From the NCBI RefSeq assembly GCF_001696605.3, contig NZ_CP031716.1:2294001-2358000 (forward strand): 64,000 nt of DNA, given 5' to 3'. The notes under the pieces were generated by a model. The model was not told where the DNA came from, ran no database searches, and saw only the letters and a list, made by a program, of their open reading frames with translations. The stretch is from Acinetobacter wuhouensis. GTDB taxonomy: Bacteria; Pseudomonadota; Gammaproteobacteria; Pseudomonadales; Moraxellaceae. Both the position numbers and the translations under genes were made by a program. This document shows, piece after piece, positions 60,567 to 64,000 of the stretch (the stretch's first letter is position 1; the number at the start of each line of letters is the position of its first letter).

Positions 60567-60599
60567 AGGAGGTTTTTACAATATTGTAAAGCACCTCCT
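60567..60599. other. Long hairpin containing AGGAGGT, between ghrB and bepA
   Basis: AGGAGGT (60567-60573) pairs with ACCTCCT (60593-60599) around a perfect 16-bp palindrome TTTACAATATTGTAAA (60575-60590). The result is a near-continuous 15-bp stem. It has no T-tail. It lies 3' of ghrB and about 95 bases upstream of bepA, and may be a processing or attenuation hairpin. Confidence 0.55.
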
Positions 60600-60610
60600 C
60601 TCCCACATTT

Positions 60611-61576
60611 TTAAAATTGTGGGTTAACCAAATAACGCGGTGTGCGATCTTCCAAAGCATCGATTAAATTTTGATATGCCAATTCAGCCATTTTCTTACG
60701 TGTTTCTGCTGTTGCTGAACCAATATGAGGTAACGTCACGACATTATCCAATTTGAATAATGGCGAGTCTTGCAAAGGTTCTTTTTGATATACATCTAAA
60801 CCTGCTGCAAAAATCTGTTGATTACTTAAAGCATCGATCAAAGCCTGCTCATCCACCACCGAACCACGTGCAATATTGACAAAAACTGCATGTTTTTGCA
60901 TCAGTGATAATTCATGCTCACCAATCAACGCCTTAGATTCTGAATTTAAATCCACAGCAACAACTACGAAATCTGATTGCTGTAATAAATCCTCTAAGCT
61001 TCGATATTGCGCATTGAATTGTTGAGCCACTTCTATTTTTTCACGGCGATTATGGTAAAGGATATTCATATTAAAACCATGAAAACCACGTCGTGCAATT
61101 GCAGCACCTATATGACCAAGACCAATAATACCTAAAGTTTTGCCGAATATATCTTGACCGAATTGTGCGGTACCCACTGTACGCTTCCACTCACCTTGCT
61201 TTGTCCATTGATCAAGCGAAGGTACTTTACGTGCTGCACTGACAAGTAGCGTAAATGCTAAATCTGCTGTGGTTTCTGTGAGTACATGTGGTGTATTCGC
61301 CAACCATATTCTTTTCTGATTTAAATACTGAACATCATAATTGTCATAACCCACGCTCACAGATGAAATAATTTTTAGCTTTTGAGCAGTCGCCAAGTTC
61401 GATTCATTTAATAGTCGCCCTGCTCCAATCATGGCATCGGCTTCGACCACTTCCTTGAGAATTTGTTCATTCACATCACCCTGTTTCGGGTTAATTACCA
61501 CAACTTGATATTGCTGTTCTAAGCGTGCCTGAACGTCTGAATCAATCTGACTAAAAACAATGACTTTTTTACTCAT
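60611..61576 (-). CDS. ghrB: 2-hydroxyacid dehydrogenase (glyoxylate/hydroxypyruvate reductase GhrB-like)
   Basis: This 321-aa D-2-hydroxyacid dehydrogenase has the NAD(P) motif GIIGLGHIGAAIARR (149-163). The catalytic residues are Arg237 (NIARGSVVDE), Glu266 (YQKEP) and His284 (LPHIGSATAETR). Length and sequence resemble E. coli GhrB, which reduces glyoxylate, hydroxypyruvate and 2-ketogluconate. The start was moved to ATG 61576, which gives the normal N-terminus MSKKVIVFSQ and has AGGGA nearby; the longer frame starts with TTG. It sits 61 bases downstream of the HolD-like gene. Confidence 0.88.
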   Translation of the reverse strand: MSKKVIVFSQIDSDVQARLEQQYQVVVINPKQGDVNEQILKEVVEADAMIGAGRLLNESNLATAQKLKIISSVSVGYDNYDVQYLNQKRIWLANTPHVLTETTADLAFTLLVSAARKVPSLDQWTKQGEWKRTVGTAQFGQDIFGKTLGIIGLGHIGAAIARRGFHGFNMNILYHNRREKIEVAQQFNAQYRSLEDLLQQSDFVVVAVDLNSESKALIGEHELSLMQKHAVFVNIARGSVVDEQALIDALSNQQIFAAGLDVYQKEPLQDSPLFKLDNVVTLPHIGSATAETRKKMAELAYQNLIDALEDRTPRYLVNPQF

Positions 61577-61637
61577 ATCCCTGAACATCTCGTTAATGAC
61601 TATGTCTAAAATAATAAGTTTTTTATCCAAATGGTAT

Positions 61638-62336
61638 TTATTTCTGCATAAACTGCCATAAGCGACGCTTTAAAATAGGTTGTTCAATCATTTCTTGCAA
61701 ACTTGCCAATTGAATTACATCACTCTGATTTAAATGCGTTAATTGCCCTAAACTAATGATTTTACGCTCTTGACGTAGTCCATCGATGAAGCCTTGAATA
61801 TACATCGATGCACCTCGACCATCTTGAAATTGAAGCATTGGAAAAGGCCACTTAAGCTCAAAATACTGACCAAAAGCCGCACGTTGGATATTTCCCCATA
61901 AAGTTTTTTGATCATCATTCAGCTGAGTAGCATCCACAAAGATTACGCAATGTTCTATTTGATAAGCTTGAATTTCAAATGACGCGATTTGTAGGGCGGG
62001 TTCAACGCTGATCGCCGTTTGTTTTTGAATTTGTTCTGCAGAAGTGATCTCTTCTGTCTGTTGCGTTTCAGCATTCACTTTAAGCAGTGAAACTTCTGAT
62101 TGAACTGCGCTTTCACGGCGTACTATGACATTTTCTGTGTTTTTAGTGAATGCTGTTGTGGAATGATTAAAGTCTTTAAATTCAACTGTTGTTGCAATTT
62201 CAGCTTCATTTTGAGCAACATCACGGTATAAAGTATTTTGATAATGACGTGTTTGAACATCGACCTGAGGAATCCAAAGGTCTATTCCCATTGCAGCTAA
62301 AATACTACGCTGATGCTCTGCTAAATTCACATTCAT
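61638..62336 (-). CDS. Possible DNA polymerase III psi subunit (HolD-like)
   Basis: This is a 232-aa protein without a signal peptide. The N-terminus, HQRSILAAMGIDLWIPQVD (8-26), matches the L-xx-MGI-xxW pattern of HolD psi subunits, which bind chi and link the clamp loader to SSB. A Glu/Thr/Val-rich linker (about 45-120) follows. The C-terminal alpha/beta domain (IEHCVIFVDATQLNDDQKTL, then ISLGQL) is similar in layout to the larger psi-like proteins of pseudomonads. Psi proteins diverge strongly, so this is a probable but unproven call. It would partner DnaX, encoded at 20216-22375. Confidence 0.5.
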   Translation of the reverse strand: MNVNLAEHQRSILAAMGIDLWIPQVDVQTRHYQNTLYRDVAQNEAEIATTVEFKDFNHSTTAFTKNTENVIVRRESAVQSEVSLLKVNAETQQTEEITSAEQIQKQTAISVEPALQIASFEIQAYQIEHCVIFVDATQLNDDQKTLWGNIQRAAFGQYFELKWPFPMLQFQDGRGASMYIQGFIDGLRQERKIISLGQLTHLNQSDVIQLASLQEMIEQPILKRRLWQFMQK

Positions 62337-62492
62337 TACGATTCAGAAATTGGATATTCAAAGTTAATTAAAGTCACTAGTGTAACGGTCTTTTCTCTAG
62401 TTTAGAGATGAGGTTTAAAGAAAATTTTGAAATAAAATGATGGATCAAAATTGATGCATGCAGATCAATTGCCTGGCCATTTTATCCTAACG

Positions 62493-62705
62493 CTATAATG
62501 ATGTAACAAGAATGCCGTACTTTGCGGTTAAATACATCCCTGAACGAATAATATCTATACCATTGGCATGATGTACTTTCAGTTCTTGGGTCAAAACATC
62601 AAAATGTAAGGCATCAAAACAATCTTGATGCTGAGATAACCAACTTAAAGTATCTGCAAGCTGCTCATCTACAATATAACTCTCAGTAGAAAAATCTTTA
62701 GCCAT
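62493..62705 (-). CDS. Small hypothetical protein (70 aa)
   Basis: This cytoplasmic protein has predicted helix-strand content: helices around STESYIVDEQLADTLSWLSQ and strands HFDVLTQELKVHHANGIDII and SGMYLTAKYGILV. The family is not recognised. The ATG at 62705 is used; the frame extends three codons upstream only through a TTG. It is followed on the same strand by the HolD-like gene 157 bases later. Confidence 0.55.
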   Translation of the reverse strand: MAKDFSTESYIVDEQLADTLSWLSQHQDCFDALHFDVLTQELKVHHANGIDIIRSGMYLTAKYGILVTSL

Positions 62706-62985
62706 ACAGCTCAAATATGTAAAAAAGAAATATTGTAGCTTAAATCATATAAGAGTGAGTGGATTAATATGGAATTGTTTAATTTGATCAAATGTAAATT
62801 GAATGAAAAGGTCTAAATAAATGAATAAAACCCAATCTCATGAATATTATTGTTATTTAAATCTCAAATTCGTTTGAACTATTTTGAGTACATATGATTT
62901 TGAAATTATTTCAAATATCACCATAGTTCAGTCATGTGCCATGAATGATTTCATATGGTGATATTTTTACACTTCGTTTAGAAAA
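62706..62985. other. Gap with 12-bp palindrome at 62913-62966
   Basis: AAATATCACCAT (62913-62924) pairs with ATGGTGATATTT (62955-62966), and an inner TCATG-TGC-CATGA hairpin lies at 62932-62944. The structure is just downstream of the small zinc-ribbon-like gene and probably terminates it. The remainder (62706-62912) shows nothing I can name. Confidence 0.5.
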
Positions 62986-63090
62986 TTAATGATGGGCACC
63001 ACACTTACGGCACTCTTTTATCACACTATTTTTTCCAATTTCATATTCAAAACTATGGATACACAATAATTTTCTAATCATCTGAAACAT
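62986..63090 (-). CDS. Small zinc-ribbon-like protein (34 aa)
   Basis: This short frame is MFQMIRKLLCIHSFEYEIGK then NSVIKECRKCGAHH and a TAA stop. It has an excellent ribosome site, AAGGAG, 7 bases before the ATG. The pattern L-C-x-H-S-F-E-Y ... E-C-x-x-C-G-x-H is that of short prophage- and chromosome-borne proteins with a CxxC zinc knuckle. Cys, His, Cys and Cys residues could bind one zinc. Function unknown. It is followed by a palindrome that may be its terminator. Confidence 0.65.
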   Translation of the reverse strand: MFQMIRKLLCIHSFEYEIGKNSVIKECRKCGAHH

Positions 63091-63473
63091 TGCAAAACTC
63101 CTTCTGACTATTTCGTCGTAAACGATAGTTTCATCCTAAAACATCAATACCTTAGCAAGGTATAAGATATATTTATCACATTTTATTCTAAAAATGTAAA
63201 CTTTATTTTTCATTCTTTAGTAGTATATTCCAAACGTTTTTTCACATTAATTTCGATAGATTTTTTTCATATTACGATAATTCTTAAACTATTGTTTTTA
63301 TTGGTTAATAATTCACATAATCTAAAAAAATATTTGTCTTTTTTCTTGATTTAATCCGACTTTTATATAGGATGAAATAATAGCTTTTTCTATTTGAATC
63401 ATCTTTTCCCAATAGAAAGCTTTAGAAAAATTAATATTCAATATTTATCAATATGATTATAAAGGAATTTTAT
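63091..63473. other. AT-rich intergenic region upstream of acyl-CoA ligase
   Basis: About 380 bp holding the promoters of the divergent small zinc-ribbon gene and the ligase. The sequence is extremely AT-rich with T-tracts. Apart from the two ribosome sites I see nothing definite. Confidence 0.35.
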
Positions 63474-64000
63474 ATGCAAGGACGTATGATGCAACAACCA
63501 CTGTTAATCAGTAGCCTGATTGAACATGCGACTCGTTATCACAGTGATACAGCGATTATTTCAAAAAATACTGATGGTACGATCACCACAACCAATTGGG
63601 CTCAAGTTGCTGAAAACTCAAAACGCTTTGCCAACGCCTTATCTGATTTTGGACTCACACTTGGTGATCGTGTTGCCACAATTGCATGGAATAATCATCG
63701 ACATCTTGAATCGTGGTATGCCATCTCTGGAAGTGGTCTAGTGTGTCACACCATTAACCCACGTTTATTTCCAGAACAACTTATTTTTATTATCAATGAT
63801 GCTGCCGATAAAGTGGTGCTGTTTGATAAAACATTCCTACCTTTGATCAAAGCTGTTAAACCACACACACCTACAGTCGAACACTTTGTCTATCTCGGTG
63901 CTTTTGATCAAGATGTTGCTGATGCAATTCCTGATGTTAAATTTTATGATGTATTGATTGCGAACCATTCTGCACAATTTGAGTGGCCTGAATTAGAAGA
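63474..64000 (+). CDS. Medium/long-chain acyl-CoA ligase, N-terminal part (cut by window edge)
   Basis: The first 175 codons of an AMP-forming acyl-CoA synthetase are present. MQGRMMQQPLLISSLIEHAT is the characteristic start of the AlkK-like / 3-methylthiopropionyl-CoA ligase group. It is followed by ALSDFGLTLGDRVATIAWNN and YAISGSGLVCHTINPRLFPE, the conserved A2-A3 region. The AMP-binding and adenylation motifs lie beyond the window. It activates fatty acids for beta-oxidation. The ATG has AAGGA at 7 bases. With the acyl clusters upstream, it fits a lipid-using lifestyle. Confidence 0.88.
   Translation, partial: MQGRMMQQPLLISSLIEHATRYHSDTAIISKNTDGTITTTNWAQVAENSKRFANALSDFGLTLGDRVATIAWNNHRHLESWYAISGSGLVCHTINPRLFPEQLIFIINDAADKVVLFDKTFLPLIKAVKPHTPTVEHFVYLGAFDQDVADAIPDVKFYDVLIANHSAQFEWPELE

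Overview
The window comes from a low-GC gammaproteobacterium, almost certainly Acinetobacter. The evidence is a complete rRNA operon with Acinetobacter-like 5S, 16S and 23S ends, AT-rich intergenic DNA, and a familiar chromosomal gene set: recR-ybaB, metZ, murB, dnaX, metK, tsaD, rpsU-yqeY and tkt. Most of the window is ordinary chromosome. I see no prophage, transposase, integrase or CRISPR array.

Layout. 1-7.3 kb: recR (cut by the window edge) and ybaB, metZ, a PhaC-like alpha/beta hydrolase with a beta-hydroxyacid dehydrogenase, a small YARHG protein, a HIT hydrolase, a porin, a DUF4256 protein, and a small gene that looks frameshifted. 7.3-13.1 kb: rRNA operon on the minus strand (16S, tRNA-Ile, tRNA-Ala, 23S, 5S) with its terminator, processing stems and a probable promoter. 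13.2-17.1 kb: minus-strand run of lipase-like hydrolase, YdcF-type protein, murB and a low-molecular-weight phosphatase. 17.2-22.4 kb: iron alcohol dehydrogenase, OmpW, thioesterase, dnaX.

22.5-28 kb is a fatty-acyl cluster: a serine hydrolase, a MaoC dehydratase and a long FabG on the minus strand, divergent from a thiolase. Gene content and orientation match the mycobacterial fadA2-fabG4-htdX block. 28.3-34.6 kb is an alcohol and aldehyde oxidation locus: iron alcohol dehydrogenase, SDR, hydrolase, a GAF regulator with an unusual C-terminus, and an ExaC-type aldehyde dehydrogenase. 35-40 kb holds a LysR/AEC transporter pair, a DsbA-type isomerase, an SDR/TetR pair and a glutamine amidotransferase. 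40.4-64 kb is mostly housekeeping and envelope genes: YceI, OsmC, MscS, tkt, a diguanylate cyclase, metK, gpx-msrB, an AlaA-like aminotransferase, periplasmic asparaginase, a phytase-like protein, a 23-residue-repeat protein, tsaD, rpsU-yqeY, a BepA-like protease, ghrB, a HolD-like protein and the start of an acyl-CoA ligase.

The most unusual signal is a roughly 200-bp intergenic repeat in three copies (34735-34930, 37749-37974, 43501-43697). Two copies share three helices whose paired bases differ in a compensatory way, so a folded RNA or DNA structure seems to be conserved. The first two copies lie in opposite orientation around the LysR-AEC-isomerase segment. Two small genes, of 37 and 34 codons, were found in gaps and are listed. 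Several start codons were moved to positions with a clear ribosome binding site; the reasons are given with each gene.
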